A stretch of DNA of 63,409 nt from Sphingomonas echinoides (GTDB lineage Bacteria > Pseudomonadota > Alphaproteobacteria > Sphingomonadales > Sphingomonadaceae): assembly GCF_029623395.1 (NCBI RefSeq), contig NZ_JAPYKK010000024.1, forward strand, positions 1 through 63,409, read 5' to 3'. Every line of letters starts with the position of its first letter. The stretch's first letter is position 1. This document shows, in pieces, positions 50,566 through 59,677 of the stretch. The translations under genes were made by a program, and so were the position numbers. The notes below the pieces were generated by a model that was given only the letters and a program-made list of their open reading frames with translations, did not search any database and was not told the origin of the DNA.

Positions 50566-51320
50566 TTCCCGTCGCACCGATCGTGGGGTCGATGGTCGGT
50601 GCCGTGGCGGCGGTCGCCTTCGCGCTCCTGCCGATGGCGCTGGTCGAGGACGTCGTGCTCGACAGCGGGATCGCCTCGGTCGTCGCGGCGGCGGCGCCAC
50701 CGCTCGGCTTTACCGCGCGCTTGCTGCTCGTGGTGCTGGGGGGCGGAGGGCTTGGCATGATCGCGTGGCTGGCGACGTACCTGCTGCTGGGGCCGAGCGA
50801 CGCGCCGATCGCCGGGGATGGGTTCGTGCTCAAACCCGCGAGGGAGGAGCCTGAAGACGCCCCGATCCTGCGGCGGGCCGATGCGCATCCGGACGCGCCG
50901 TCCCGGCCTCCGCTTCGCGCCGACCGCGATCTTGGCGCCCGGCTGTTGGACGTGGCGCCACCATCGGGACCGGCGGTCGGAGATCGCGCGCCGGCGCCCG
51001 TGGCGGATGTCGACCGCCCGGCGGCGTTCGTTGCGGGACGCGCGATGCCGGACGATCTCGACCAGCCGCTTGCGGCCTACGCTGTCGTCGATCCCCCGGC
51101 ACCGACGGCGGTGGCACCGAACAGGGACGATCCTGCCGAAACGATCCATGCGCTGCTCGATCGGCTCGAGCGCGTGCTGCAGCGGACTCCCGCTGCCCCG
51201 GTCGCGCTGCGCGACGGGACGCCCATCGCACCCGCTTCGTCACCGGCAAACGGATCGCATCCGGGGGCGTTCGAAGACACGCTCGCCACGTTACGCGCGC
51301 TGGCCATCCGCTCGGTCTAG
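50535..51320 (+). CDS. Membrane protein of unknown function (EPS locus)
   Basis: 261 residues. Two hydrophobic segments (about 12-35 and 58-86) followed by a long Pro/Ala/Asp-rich, probably disordered cytoplasmic tail and a short final helix (H-A-L-L-D-R-L-E-R-V-L-Q). No recognised motif. It starts inside the end of the glycosyltransferase gene, so it is likely made from the same transcript. Its stop shares CTAG with the stop of the convergent gene at 51317. Confidence 0.65.
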   Translation: MANRSDPKRVIPVAPIVGSMVGAVAAVAFALLPMALVEDVVLDSGIASVVAAAAPPLGFTARLLLVVLGGGGLGMIAWLATYLLLGPSDAPIAGDGFVLKPAREEPEDAPILRRADAHPDAPSRPPLRADRDLGARLLDVAPPSGPAVGDRAPAPVADVDRPAAFVAGRAMPDDLDQPLAAYAVVDPPAPTAVAPNRDDPAETIHALLDRLERVLQRTPAAPVALRDGTPIAPASSPANGSHPGAFEDTLATLRALAIRSV

Positions 51321-51625
51321 GTTTCGACGGTCAGCACTTCGACGCCGAGTTCCGCGCGCTCACCAGTGCGCGTGATGGTCGTCACGGCCACGTCGGCGAC
51401 CAGATGACCGCGCAGGGGCAGATCGACCTCGTCCAACGCAGCGATCCAGCCCTCAATTCCCGGACCTTCGACCGACAGCGTCAGCCGGTGGCAAGCACCG
51501 ACGAACGTCGCACTCGCCCAGCGGCGGGTTGCGAGCGCATACCACGACAGCACGATCCCGTGCCGGTCGGCATGCCGTTCGAGCGCGCGCCGCAGCAGCG
51601 TCGCGGCGTCGGGACCACGGCTCAT
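51317..51625 (-). CDS. Unknown 102-residue protein, partner of a small HTH gene
   Basis: 102 residues with A-T-L-L-R-R-A-L-E-R-H-A-D-R near the start and a beta-rich second half (L-R-G-H-L-V-A-D-V-A-V-T-T-I-T-R-T-G-E). No signal peptide. It overlaps the HTH gene start by four bases (ATGA), which signals coupling. Family not recognised. Confidence 0.65.
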   Translation of the reverse strand: MSRGPDAATLLRRALERHADRHGIVLSWYALATRRWASATFVGACHRLTLSVEGPGIEGWIAALDEVDLPLRGHLVADVAVTTITRTGERAELGVEVLTVET

Positions 51626-51807
51626 CGTGATGCCTCATCGTGTTGCGCGAGGAAGGTTTCAATCCGTTGCACCATGCGCGCGCCGGGCTCGCGCCCGCGC
51701 CGGAGATCGTCGACCAGGCGGGGGTCGCCCACCGCAAGCCGCCCGAACTTCGTCCGCGGCATCGCCGTTGCGCGGAGATAGCAATCGATCTTGTGCAGCA
51801 CCGACAT
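51622..51807 (-). CDS. Small helix-turn-helix-like protein (61 aa)
   Basis: 61 residues. The segment R-T-K-F-G-R-L-A-V-G-D-P-R-L-V-D-D-L-R-R followed by G-A-R-M-V-Q-R-I-E-T-F-L reads like a helix-turn-helix and matches, position for position in type, the N-terminus of the divergent S24 repressor. GGAAGGG lies before the ATG. Overlaps the 102-residue gene by four bases. DNA binding is inferred only. Confidence 0.6.
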   Translation of the reverse strand: MSVLHKIDCYLRATAMPRTKFGRLAVGDPRLVDDLRRGREPGARMVQRIETFLAQHDEASR

Positions 51808-51869
51808 GTTTGCCCTTCCCAGTTGAGTCGCTGTATGTTCACGATGTGTTCCGCAATCTCCAACTTGTC

Positions 51870-51883
51870 TAGGAAATTTCCTA
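51870..51883. promoter_or_regulatory. Perfect 14-bp palindrome operator between divergent genes
   Basis: TAGGAAATTTCCTA in the 92-base gap between the S24 repressor (start 51900) and the 61-residue HTH gene (start 51807). TTGTCT just before it and TATCGT after it could form a repressor promoter that would be blocked when the palindrome is occupied. Confidence 0.6.
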
Positions 51884-51899
51884 TGGTATCGTCGTGAGC

Positions 51900-52526
51900 A
51901 TGAGTACGCTTGATCCCCGCGCACGGCTGGAGGCTCTGATCGCCGAACATGGCGTGGGGTATGCGGCGCTGTCGCGAATGCTGCGGCGGAACGATGCGTA
52001 TCTTCAGCAATTCGTCCGGCGCGGTACGCCGCGTGTCCTCGCCGAGCGCGATCGGGCGTTGCTGGCGGCCTATTTCCGCATCGACGAGAGCGAACTAGGG
52101 GGCAAGCCCGCGCCCGTCATGGCCGCGATCCGACGCCTTGCGGTGGAGGCGTCCGCAGGCCCCGGCGCGATGGTCGACGGTGCCGAGAGCCGCGACGATG
52201 CGCGTACGATGCTGCTCGATCCGCGGCTTCTGGCCGATCTGCGGCTGGCTCCGGCCCATGCCAGCATGCTGACCGCGCGGGGCGATTCGATGGTGCCGAC
52301 GATCGCAGACGGCGACGCGCTGGTGGTGGACGAACGCGACCGCACGATCGGGCCGCGTCCGGCGATCTTCGTGGTGCGACACGACGGCCAGTTGCTGGTC
52401 AAGCGCGTGTCCCGACAGGAGGACGCCATCGTCGTCTCTAGCGACAATCCCGCTTATCCGGACATCGTCACCTCTGACGCGGTCATCATCGGCCGCGTCG
52501 TCTGGCTATCGCGCGCCTTGCGCTGA
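51900..52526 (+). CDS. LexA/CI-like repressor with S24 peptidase domain
   Basis: 208 residues. An N-terminal HTH region (L-S-R-M-L-R-R-N-D-A-Y-L-Q-Q-F-V-R-R) and a C-terminal S24 fold with catalytic Ser130 (R-G-D-S-M-V-P-T-I) and Lys168 (L-L-V-K-R-V). It may autocleave like LexA or simply dimerise; an Ala-Gly pair is present near residue 86. The ATG at 51900 is used; a GTG two codons earlier is possible. It faces the small HTH gene across a perfect palindrome, so autoregulation is likely. Confidence 0.85.
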   Translation: MSTLDPRARLEALIAEHGVGYAALSRMLRRNDAYLQQFVRRGTPRVLAERDRALLAAYFRIDESELGGKPAPVMAAIRRLAVEASAGPGAMVDGAESRDDARTMLLDPRLLADLRLAPAHASMLTARGDSMVPTIADGDALVVDERDRTIGPRPAIFVVRHDGQLLVKRVSRQEDAIVVSSDNPAYPDIVTSDAVIIGRVVWLSRALR

Positions 52527-52541
52527 GCCGCTGCCGTAGAT

Positions 52542-52730
52542 TCAGCCGTCGCGTTTGCGATCCAGCAGCCATATCGCAAGCGACATGGCGATCCCCGCCG
52601 CTAACCCCGCGAGAAACCCGCGCGTCGGCCCGAGCGGCGTGAACAGGCCGACCGCGACACCGACGATCGCACCCAGCGCAATCAAGAAGCCACCGGCAAG
52701 CGGCGAGCGGGGCGGGCGGGAAGCAGGCAT
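52542..52730 (-). CDS. Small two-helix membrane protein
   Basis: 62 residues. Two hydrophobic helices (F-L-I-A-L-G-A-I-V-G-V-A-V-G-L-F and F-L-A-G-L-A-A-G-I-A-M-S-L-A-I-W) with a basic end L-D-R-K-R-D-G. It is convergent with the S24 gene, 15 bases apart. Function unknown. Confidence 0.65.
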   Translation of the reverse strand: MPASRPPRSPLAGGFLIALGAIVGVAVGLFTPLGPTRGFLAGLAAGIAMSLAIWLLDRKRDG

Positions 52731-52912
52731 GATCGTGCGTCTGCCATGTCCCGCACGCAGACACCAGCGTCCCGAAGCGGGAAGCGTGGATCAATCGGAA
52801 CAGGAACCGGAAAATGACCTGTTGCCGACCAGTGACGTGGCCGACAAGAGTTGGTAGGCGCCCCCCAGTTCCAGGTGGTTCTTGCGTTGCCTCGGGACTT
52901 TGTGGAGCCAGA

Positions 52913-53125
52913 ATGCAGCAACTTCCCTACCTTGCCGACCGCGCCGAGTTCACCGACGCGACCGACTTGATCACCATGTTCGGCACCGGCGCGCGGACCG
53001 AAGCCGCTGCCCGCGCGGACCGCAGTCGGGACCTCGGCAATTATCTCCACTTCTGCCGCTGGCGGCAGATCGAACGGTTGATCGGCTGGCTTTCGTCCGA
53101 CCGCGCGATCGGCACGGTCCACTAA
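52913..53125 (+). CDS. Small protein of unknown function (70 aa)
   Basis: 70 residues, soluble. F-T-D-A-T-D-L-I-T-M-F-G-T-G-A-R-T-E-A-A-A-R-A and C-R-W-R-Q-I-E-R-L-I-G-W-L-S-S-D suggest two or three helices. GGAG lies six bases before the ATG. It is followed after 55 bases by tamA. Likely a conserved sphingomonad protein, but I cannot name it. Confidence 0.6.
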   Translation: MQQLPYLADRAEFTDATDLITMFGTGARTEAAARADRSRDLGNYLHFCRWRQIERLIGWLSSDRAIGTVH

Positions 53126-53180
53126 GCCGGATCGGCAACCCCTCTGTCGTTTCGTGGATTGCCGGGCTAGGAGGGCGGCC

Positions 53181-55172
53181 ATGTCGTTTCCGGTTGGACG
53201 ACGGGGCCAGTTGCTTGCCGCCGTCGGGGTCTTTGTCGTGGGGTGTCCGGGGGCGGTTGCACAGGTGCGTCCGGCAGCGGGGCAGACCGATTCGGTCGCC
53301 GCGCCGGTCCTGATTCCTACCGAACCCCAAACCCTCGACCCGCAATCGCCGATGGCAGCATTGCCGGGGCTCGGCGTCGATTGGCCGGATCTAGCAAAGG
53401 CACCGACCGAGCCCGTGGCGGCACCAAGCGCTGCCACGCTGACCGGCGAAGTTCGCTATAGCTACCGCGTCGACGGAATCGACAACGTCGCCAGTACGCT
53501 GCTGCGCGAACGGTTCGATCAGTTGTCGACGTTGCGGGTGAATGACGGCCAGCCCGCCAATGCCGCCCAGCTCGATCGCCGCGCGCGCGAGGATGCAACG
53601 CTGCTGACGTCGCTGTTAAAGGCGGACGGCTATTATGATGCGCGCGTCGCGACGCGAGTCGAACCCAATGCGGTTCGCCCTTTGGTCGTGCTCGATGTCG
53701 ATCCGGGCGTCCTGTACACGTTCAGCGGCGTAACGCTGACCGGCCTCGCTGCGGCGGGCGACAAGGAAGCGTTGCTGCGCGACGCCTTCCGGTTGCGCGC
53801 CGGGGATCCGGTCAATTCCGATAGCGTCGTCGCTGGCCAAACGGCATTGACGACGACGATCACCGACAAGGGCTTCCCGTTCGCCGTGATCGCCGACCCG
53901 GCGATCGTCGTGGATCGCGCGGCGCGCACCGCGACGCTCGATCTCGCGGTCGTGCCGGGGGCGGAGCGGCGGTTCGGTCACGTCGTCATGATGTCCGGGC
54001 AACAGGTGTTCGATGCGGATCACGTGCAGGAAATCGCGCGCTTTACGCCGGGCAACCTTTACGACGCCTCCGCGCTGGTCGATCTCCGGCGGGCGTTGAT
54101 CCAGACTGGGTTGGTGTCGACGGTCAAGGTCGAGCCGGTCGAGGGCAAGACCCCCGGCACAGTCGACATCGCGGTCGGGGTCGAACGCGCGCCGCCGCAC
54201 ACGATTGCCGGCGAAATTGGCTACGGCACCGGCGAAGGGGCGCGATCCGAAGTGAGCTGGACGCACCGCAACCTGTTCCCGCCCGAGGGCGGGCTGACGT
54301 TGCGCGGGGTGCTGGGCACGCAGGAGCAATTGGCGAGCGTCATCTTCCGCCGCAACAACTTCAAGGGCCGCGACCGGATCCTGACCGGGTCGATCACCGC
54401 ATCGAACCTGAAGCGCAACGCCTATCAGGCGCGCACCTTCGGGCTCGCGGCAAGCCTGGAGCGGCAGACCAACATCTTCTTCCAAAAGAAATGGACTTGG
54501 TCGCTCGGCGGGGAATTGCTCGCATCGGACGAGCGCGACGTGATCCTGTCGACGGGCGCGCCCCGGCGGCGGACCTATTTCATCGGCGCGCTGCCCTCGA
54601 CGCTCACCTATGACGGGTCGGACGATCTGCTCAACCCGTCGCGCGGGTTCCGTCTGAGCGGGCGCTTCTCGCCCGAACTGTCGCTCCAGGGCAACGTGTT
54701 CGGCTATTCGCGCGTCCAGCTCGACGCGAGCACCTATCGCAGCGTGGCGAAGGGCACCGTGCTCGCCGGGCGCATCCGCATGGGGACGATCGTCGGCGCG
54801 CCGCGCGATGCGATCGCGCCGTCCCGGCGCTTCTATGCGGGCGGCGGCGCGTCGGTGCGCGGCTATGGCTATCAGGACATCGGCCCGCGCGATCCCAACA
54901 ACGATCCAATCGGTGGGCGCAGCCTTTCCGAATTCTCGATCGAAGCGCGGGTGAAGGCGTTCGGCAATTTTGGCATCGTGCCGTTCTTCGACGGCGGCAA
55001 CATCTACACCAGCGCGCTGCCGAGCTTCACCGGCATGCGCTACGGCGCCGGGATCGGCGTGCGCTACTACACCAACTTCGGCCCGATCCGGATCGACGTC
55101 GGCACGCCGGTCAACCCGGTCAAGGGCGATCCGCGAGTCGCGGTCTATGTCTCGCTGGGACAGGCGTTTTGA
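53181..55172 (+). CDS. tamA: Autotransporter/translocation assembly protein TamA
   Basis: 663 residues. Signal peptide (cut near A-V-A-Q, residue 28), POTRA domains in the first half (D-P-G-V-L-Y-T-F-S-G-V-T-L, A-E-R-R-F-G-H-V), and an Omp85 beta barrel in the second half ending in A-V-Y-V-S-L-G-Q-A-F. R-R-F-Y-A-G-G-G-A-S-V-R-G-Y is the Omp85 (V/I)RG(F/Y) hallmark. AGGAGG precedes the ATG. It pairs with TamB, whose TTG start overlaps its stop. Confidence 0.95.
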   Translation: MSFPVGRRGQLLAAVGVFVVGCPGAVAQVRPAAGQTDSVAAPVLIPTEPQTLDPQSPMAALPGLGVDWPDLAKAPTEPVAAPSAATLTGEVRYSYRVDGIDNVASTLLRERFDQLSTLRVNDGQPANAAQLDRRAREDATLLTSLLKADGYYDARVATRVEPNAVRPLVVLDVDPGVLYTFSGVTLTGLAAAGDKEALLRDAFRLRAGDPVNSDSVVAGQTALTTTITDKGFPFAVIADPAIVVDRAARTATLDLAVVPGAERRFGHVVMMSGQQVFDADHVQEIARFTPGNLYDASALVDLRRALIQTGLVSTVKVEPVEGKTPGTVDIAVGVERAPPHTIAGEIGYGTGEGARSEVSWTHRNLFPPEGGLTLRGVLGTQEQLASVIFRRNNFKGRDRILTGSITASNLKRNAYQARTFGLAASLERQTNIFFQKKWTWSLGGELLASDERDVILSTGAPRRRTYFIGALPSTLTYDGSDDLLNPSRGFRLSGRFSPELSLQGNVFGYSRVQLDASTYRSVAKGTVLAGRIRMGTIVGAPRDAIAPSRRFYAGGGASVRGYGYQDIGPRDPNNDPIGGRSLSEFSIEARVKAFGNFGIVPFFDGGNIYTSALPSFTGMRYGAGIGVRYYTNFGPIRIDVGTPVNPVKGDPRVAVYVSLGQAF

Positions 55173-58100
55173 CCGAGCCGGTGCCGCCCGAAGCGATCGA
55201 GACCCCCGCTGCCGTGCCAAAGCGGCGGCATTGGGGGCGGATCGTGCTGGGGGCTATCGTCGGTCTGGTGCTGCTCGCGGTCGCGCTGGTGGGGATGCTC
55301 GATACCGGGATCGGCCACCGTTTCCTGACCGACCGGATCGCCGCGCTGCGTCCCGCGAACGGCTTGCGCTACCAGATCGGGCGGATCGAGGGGTCGATCT
55401 ACGGCAAGGCGAGGCTGATCGACGTGCGCGTGCGCGACCGGCGCGGGCTGGTGTTCGCCGCGCCCCGGGCCGAGCTCGACTGGGCACCGTTGCGATGGGT
55501 GCACAACCGGCTCGACATCACGCGCCTGCACATCGCGCAAGCGCGTCTCGAACGGCTGCCCGACCTGATCCCCTCGACGCGGAAGGCGCCGATCCTGCCG
55601 TCGTTCGACATCCGGATCGGATCGCTGTCGGTGGACCGGCTCGTCCTTGCGAAGGCCGTTACGGGCACCGAACGCGTGGGGCGTCTCGCTGGCCGGGCGG
55701 ACATCCGCAATGGCCGTGCGCTGATCGACCTGAAGGCGGCGGTCGCGGGCAGCGATACGCTGCGGCTCAAGCTGGATGCCGCCCCCGATCGGAACATGTT
55801 CGACGTCGCCGCTTACGCGCGTGGGCGGGCGGATGGCGTGCTCGCGAAGCTGGCGGGGTTCGCCCGGCCGATCGCGCTCGATATCGCCGGGCGCGGGACG
55901 TGGAAGCAATGGGATGGCCATGCAATCGCGGATATCGGCACGGTCCGGCTGGTCGACCTGAAGCTGACCAACCGCGCAGGAACCTATGCGCTCGACGGCG
56001 TGCTGATCCCCGCGCCGCTGTCGCACGGCAAATTGCAGACCCTGTCGACGCCGCGCGTGCTGACGCATGGCAGCGCGACGCTGGTCGATCGCCAGTTGAA
56101 GGGCACGCTGTCGCTGCGGTCGGGGTCGCTGAACCTGACGGGCGACGGGACGCTCGATCTTGCCGCGAACGCGTTCCGCTCCGTCCGGCTCCACGCCGTG
56201 CTGCTGCGCCCGAGCGGACTGTTCCGCAACATGAGCGGCCGCGCGATCGAACTGCGCGTGCTGCTCGATGGCGCGTTCGCCACCGCGCGGTTCGATTATC
56301 GGCTCGCCGCCAAAAGGTTCGCGTTCGACGATACCGGGTTCGAGGATGCCTATGCCGCGGGCAGCGGACGCCTGTCCAAGACGCCGGTGCTGGTCCCGAT
56401 CCGGTTCGTCGCCAAGCGCGTGACCGGGGTGGGCGACGTCGCGGGCGGGATCCTGCGCAATCTCACGATGCAGGGCGTGCTCCGTGTCACCGCGACGACG
56501 GTGACGGGCAACGCGATGCGGCTGACCTCGGACAAGCTCAACGGCCGGTTCGATCTGCAGCTCGACCTGCGCAACGGACGGTATGAGATCGCGCTCAACG
56601 GCGGGCTGAAGCGCTATCTGATCCCCGGTCTGGGCATCGTCGATGTCGCGACGGTGCTCAAGGTCGTGCCCGGTTTGGACGGACACGGCACGCGCGTGAT
56701 GGGACAGGGCACCGCGCAGATGGTCCGACTCGACAACGCCTTCTTCCGCTCGCTCGCGGGCGGGTTGCCGCGGATCGTCACCGGGCTTGAACGGACTACC
56801 GACGGCGTGCTGCACCTCAATAACCTGGTGCTGACCGGCCCGCAGATCCGCATCACCGGCAACGGCATCCGGCGGCGCGACGGGACGTTCCACTTCGAGG
56901 GGACGGGGACGCAGCAGACCTATGGCCCGCTGACGCTCAAGCTCGACGGCAAGATCGACCGGCCGACGATCGACCTGGTGTTCCAGCGGCCCAACGAGAC
57001 GCTGGGGCTGCGCGACGTGGTCGCGCACCTCGACCCGACCGAGGCGGGCTTTGCGTTCACCGCAAGCGGCGGATCGCGGCTCGGGCCGTTCACCGGCAAT
57101 GGCGCGATCCTGTTGCCCAAGGGCGGGGGCGGGACGATTGCGATCGCGGATCTCGCGGTCAGCGGGACGCATCTGTCGGGGCCGCTCGCGATCGTCGATG
57201 GCGGGTTCGACGGACGGCTCGCGGTGGCGGGCGGTGGCGTGACCGGGGCGCTCCTGTTCGCGCCGGTCGGCGACAACCAGCGGATCGAGGCGCATCTCGA
57301 TGCGCTTGCCGCGACGCTGGCGGACGGCGTCACGGTCCGACGCGCGCGATTGGATGCAGTAACCGTGCTCGATCCGGCGGGAACCACGATCGAAGCGACG
57401 CTGACCGGCGGCGGATTGCGGCGCGGATCGCTCGTCCTTGCGCGGTTCGGCGGCAAGGCGTCGCTGCGCGGCGGGGTCGGCACGATCACCGCGTCGATCG
57501 CGGGATCGGGCGGGCGCGCGTTCGATATCCAGTCGGTGACGCAGGTCACGCCCGATCGCTATACCGTCTCGGCGCAGGGCACGCTCGACCGCCGCCCGAT
57601 CAAGCTGGTGACGCCAGCGGTGTTCACCCGCGATGGCGAAGACGGCTGGCGGCTTGCCACCACCGCGCTGACCTTTGCCGGCGGGGATGCGCAACTGTCG
57701 GGCCGGTTCACCCGCGGTGCCAACGCGATCGACGCGAAGGTCGCGCATATGCCGCTCGCGATCCTCGACATCGGCTACCCCGGCTTGGGGCTGGGCGGGA
57801 GCGCATCGGGGAGCCTATCCTATGCACAAGGCGGGACGAACCCGCCAACGGGGCGGATCGACATGACCGTCCGCGGGCTCACCCGTTCAGGCTTGGTGTT
57901 GACCTCGCGCCCGGTCGACGTCGGCGTGGCGGGGATCCTGTCGGCCGACCGGATCGCCGCGCGCGCGGTCGCGGCGACCGGCGGCAAGACCGTCGGGCGC
58001 GCGCAACTGCTGCTCAACCTCCCCGCCGGGACCGATCTGGCAAAACGCGTGGAGGAAGCGGGTGTGTTCGCGCAACTCCGCTACGACGGCGCCGCGGACA

Positions 58101-59341
58101 CGCTGTGGCGGCTCACGGGAATCGAGCTGTTCGACCTGACCGGCCCGGTCGCGATCGGCGCGGATGTCGGCGGGCGCGTGAGCAACCCGCAGATCAAGGG
58201 CGTCGTCCAGGCGCGCGGCGCGCGGATCGAAAGCGCGACGACCGGCACCGTGCTGACCAACGTCGTCGCGAACGGCCAGTTCGGCGGATCGCGCCTGACG
58301 ATCGACACCTTCACCGCCGATGCGGGCAAGGGCGGCAAGGTCGTCGGCAAGGGCGCGTTCGATTTCGGCGCGAACAGCGGGTTCGACCTGTCGGTCCAGG
58401 CCGACCATGCGGTAATGATCGCGCGCGACGATATCGGCGCGACCGTGACGGGCCCGTTGCGCTTCCTGTCGAACAAGCAGGGCGGGACGATCTCGGGCGA
58501 ACTCCGCCTCGACAAGAGCCGCTACCGGCTCGGCCAGGCGACCGCGGCGAGCGCGGTGCCGCAGCTCAACATCCGCGAAATCAACATCCCCGGCGGCGGG
58601 ACCGAAGACGACGACGTCGCGCCCGCTCCGTGGCGGCTCGCGATCCATGCGCGCGCGCCCAACCAGCTGATCGTCTCAGGGCTCGGCCTGCGCAGCGAAT
58701 GGTCGGCGGACCTGCAGATCGGCGGCGCCCCTGACAATCCCGCGATCTCGGGCCGCGCCGACCTAGTACGCGGCAATTATGACTTCGCTGGACGCACCTT
58801 CGCGCTGGAACGCGGCAAGATCCTGTTCACCGGCGACGTTCCCGCCAACCCCGCGCTCGACATCGCCGCCAATGCGAGCACCACCGGATTGAACGCGACG
58901 ATCAACGTGACCGGGCCCGCGCTCAAGCCCGAGATCGCCTTCTCGAGCACGCCCGCGCTGCCGCAGGATGAGTTGCTGTCGCGCCTGCTGTTCGGCACCT
59001 CGATCACCAACCTGTCCGCGCCCGAGGCGTTGCAACTCGCGTCGGCGGTGGCGGCGTTGCAGAACGGCAAGGGCGGGCTCGACCCGATCAACGCGGTGCG
59101 GCGCGTGGCGGGGCTCGACCGGCTGCGCATCGTCTCTGCCGACCCGCAAACCGGGCAGCGGACCTCGGTGGCGGCGGGCAAATATATCACCCGGCGTTTC
59201 TATGCGGAGATCGTGACGGACGGGGCGGGCTATTCCGCCACGCAGGTCGAGTTCCAGGTGACGCGCTGGCTGTCGGTGCTGTCGTCGATCTCAACGCTCG
59301 GGCGGCAAAGCGCGAACTTGCGGGTTTCCAAGGATTATTGA
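55169..59341 (+). CDS. tamB: Translocation/assembly module protein TamB
   Basis: 1390 residues. One N-terminal inner-membrane anchor (about 25-45), then a long beta-helical, Gly/Asp/Leu-rich body, and a C-terminal DUF490/TamB domain with the typical R-G-N-Y-D-F-A-G-R-T-F, L-P-Q-D-E-L-L-S-R-L-L-F-G and Y-I-T-R-R-F-Y-A-E blocks. It spans the periplasm and moves lipid or protein to the outer membrane with TamA. TTG start within the TamA stop (TTGA) indicates coupling. Confidence 0.95.
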   Translation: MTEPVPPEAIETPAAVPKRRHWGRIVLGAIVGLVLLAVALVGMLDTGIGHRFLTDRIAALRPANGLRYQIGRIEGSIYGKARLIDVRVRDRRGLVFAAPRAELDWAPLRWVHNRLDITRLHIAQARLERLPDLIPSTRKAPILPSFDIRIGSLSVDRLVLAKAVTGTERVGRLAGRADIRNGRALIDLKAAVAGSDTLRLKLDAAPDRNMFDVAAYARGRADGVLAKLAGFARPIALDIAGRGTWKQWDGHAIADIGTVRLVDLKLTNRAGTYALDGVLIPAPLSHGKLQTLSTPRVLTHGSATLVDRQLKGTLSLRSGSLNLTGDGTLDLAANAFRSVRLHAVLLRPSGLFRNMSGRAIELRVLLDGAFATARFDYRLAAKRFAFDDTGFEDAYAAGSGRLSKTPVLVPIRFVAKRVTGVGDVAGGILRNLTMQGVLRVTATTVTGNAMRLTSDKLNGRFDLQLDLRNGRYEIALNGGLKRYLIPGLGIVDVATVLKVVPGLDGHGTRVMGQGTAQMVRLDNAFFRSLAGGLPRIVTGLERTTDGVLHLNNLVLTGPQIRITGNGIRRRDGTFHFEGTGTQQTYGPLTLKLDGKIDRPTIDLVFQRPNETLGLRDVVAHLDPTEAGFAFTASGGSRLGPFTGNGAILLPKGGGGTIAIADLAVSGTHLSGPLAIVDGGFDGRLAVAGGGVTGALLFAPVGDNQRIEAHLDALAATLADGVTVRRARLDAVTVLDPAGTTIEATLTGGGLRRGSLVLARFGGKASLRGGVGTITASIAGSGGRAFDIQSVTQVTPDRYTVSAQGTLDRRPIKLVTPAVFTRDGEDGWRLATTALTFAGGDAQLSGRFTRGANAIDAKVAHMPLAILDIGYPGLGLGGSASGSLSYAQGGTNPPTGRIDMTVRGLTRSGLVLTSRPVDVGVAGILSADRIAARAVAATGGKTVGRAQLLLNLPAGTDLAKRVEEAGVFAQLRYDGAADTLWRLTGIELFDLTGPVAIGADVGGRVSNPQIKGVVQARGARIESATTGTVLTNVVANGQFGGSRLTIDTFTADAGKGGKVVGKGAFDFGANSGFDLSVQADHAVMIARDDIGATVTGPLRFLSNKQGGTISGELRLDKSRYRLGQATAASAVPQLNIREINIPGGGTEDDDVAPAPWRLAIHARAPNQLIVSGLGLRSEWSADLQIGGAPDNPAISGRADLVRGNYDFAGRTFALERGKILFTGDVPANPALDIAANASTTGLNATINVTGPALKPEIAFSSTPALPQDELLSRLLFGTSITNLSAPEALQLASAVAALQNGKGGLDPINAVRRVAGLDRLRIVSADPQTGQRTSVAAGKYITRRFYAEIVTDGAGYSATQVEFQVTRWLSVLSSISTLGRQSANLRVSKDY

Positions 59342-59677
59342 GGGCGGGGTAGCGCCGCGGCCGCTCTCCTCATGCTTTACGGCGGCCTGCGATCGGCAAG
59401 GTCGTTCGCCCGCGTTGTGAACCGGTTCGCAAGGGCGTGCACCGCTCGGCCGCAGATCAGCCTAATCAGCGTCGTCTGAAATGCGCCCACGCGCGCGTAG
59501 CGCTGCCCGTCGCGGAAGATGCGATCGCAGCGACAAAGAAGAAATCGCGTGCCTATCCGTCGGTCTTGCGCGGCTCTCCTATACTAAAAATATCGATCAA
59601 CCGTCTCATCGCAAGACACATCGTCCTGTCCTGCTGGAAACAGCCGACGCGGGACGATGGCATAGAGGATTTAATCT
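59342..59677. other. 336-bp intergenic region before the porin gene
   Basis: No gene is supported. A TATACT box at 59580-59585 could serve the porin, though no good -35 lies at the right distance. No Pho box (two CTGTCAT-type half sites) is seen despite the porin being of the phosphate-selective type. Confidence 0.35.

Noticed and set aside
53616..55220. 534-codon minus-strand frame opposite tamA
   Set aside because: Same low-complexity composition and full overlap with a clear Omp85 gene.
55145..57748. 867-codon open frame on the minus strand opposite tamA/tamB
   Set aside because: The frame is Arg/His/Gln/Asp-rich without domains and mirrors the codon bias of tamB. High-GC coding DNA often gives such antisense frames.
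59342..59677. Pho box upstream of the OprP-like porin
   Set aside because: No pair of CTGTCAT-type half sites at the right spacing.
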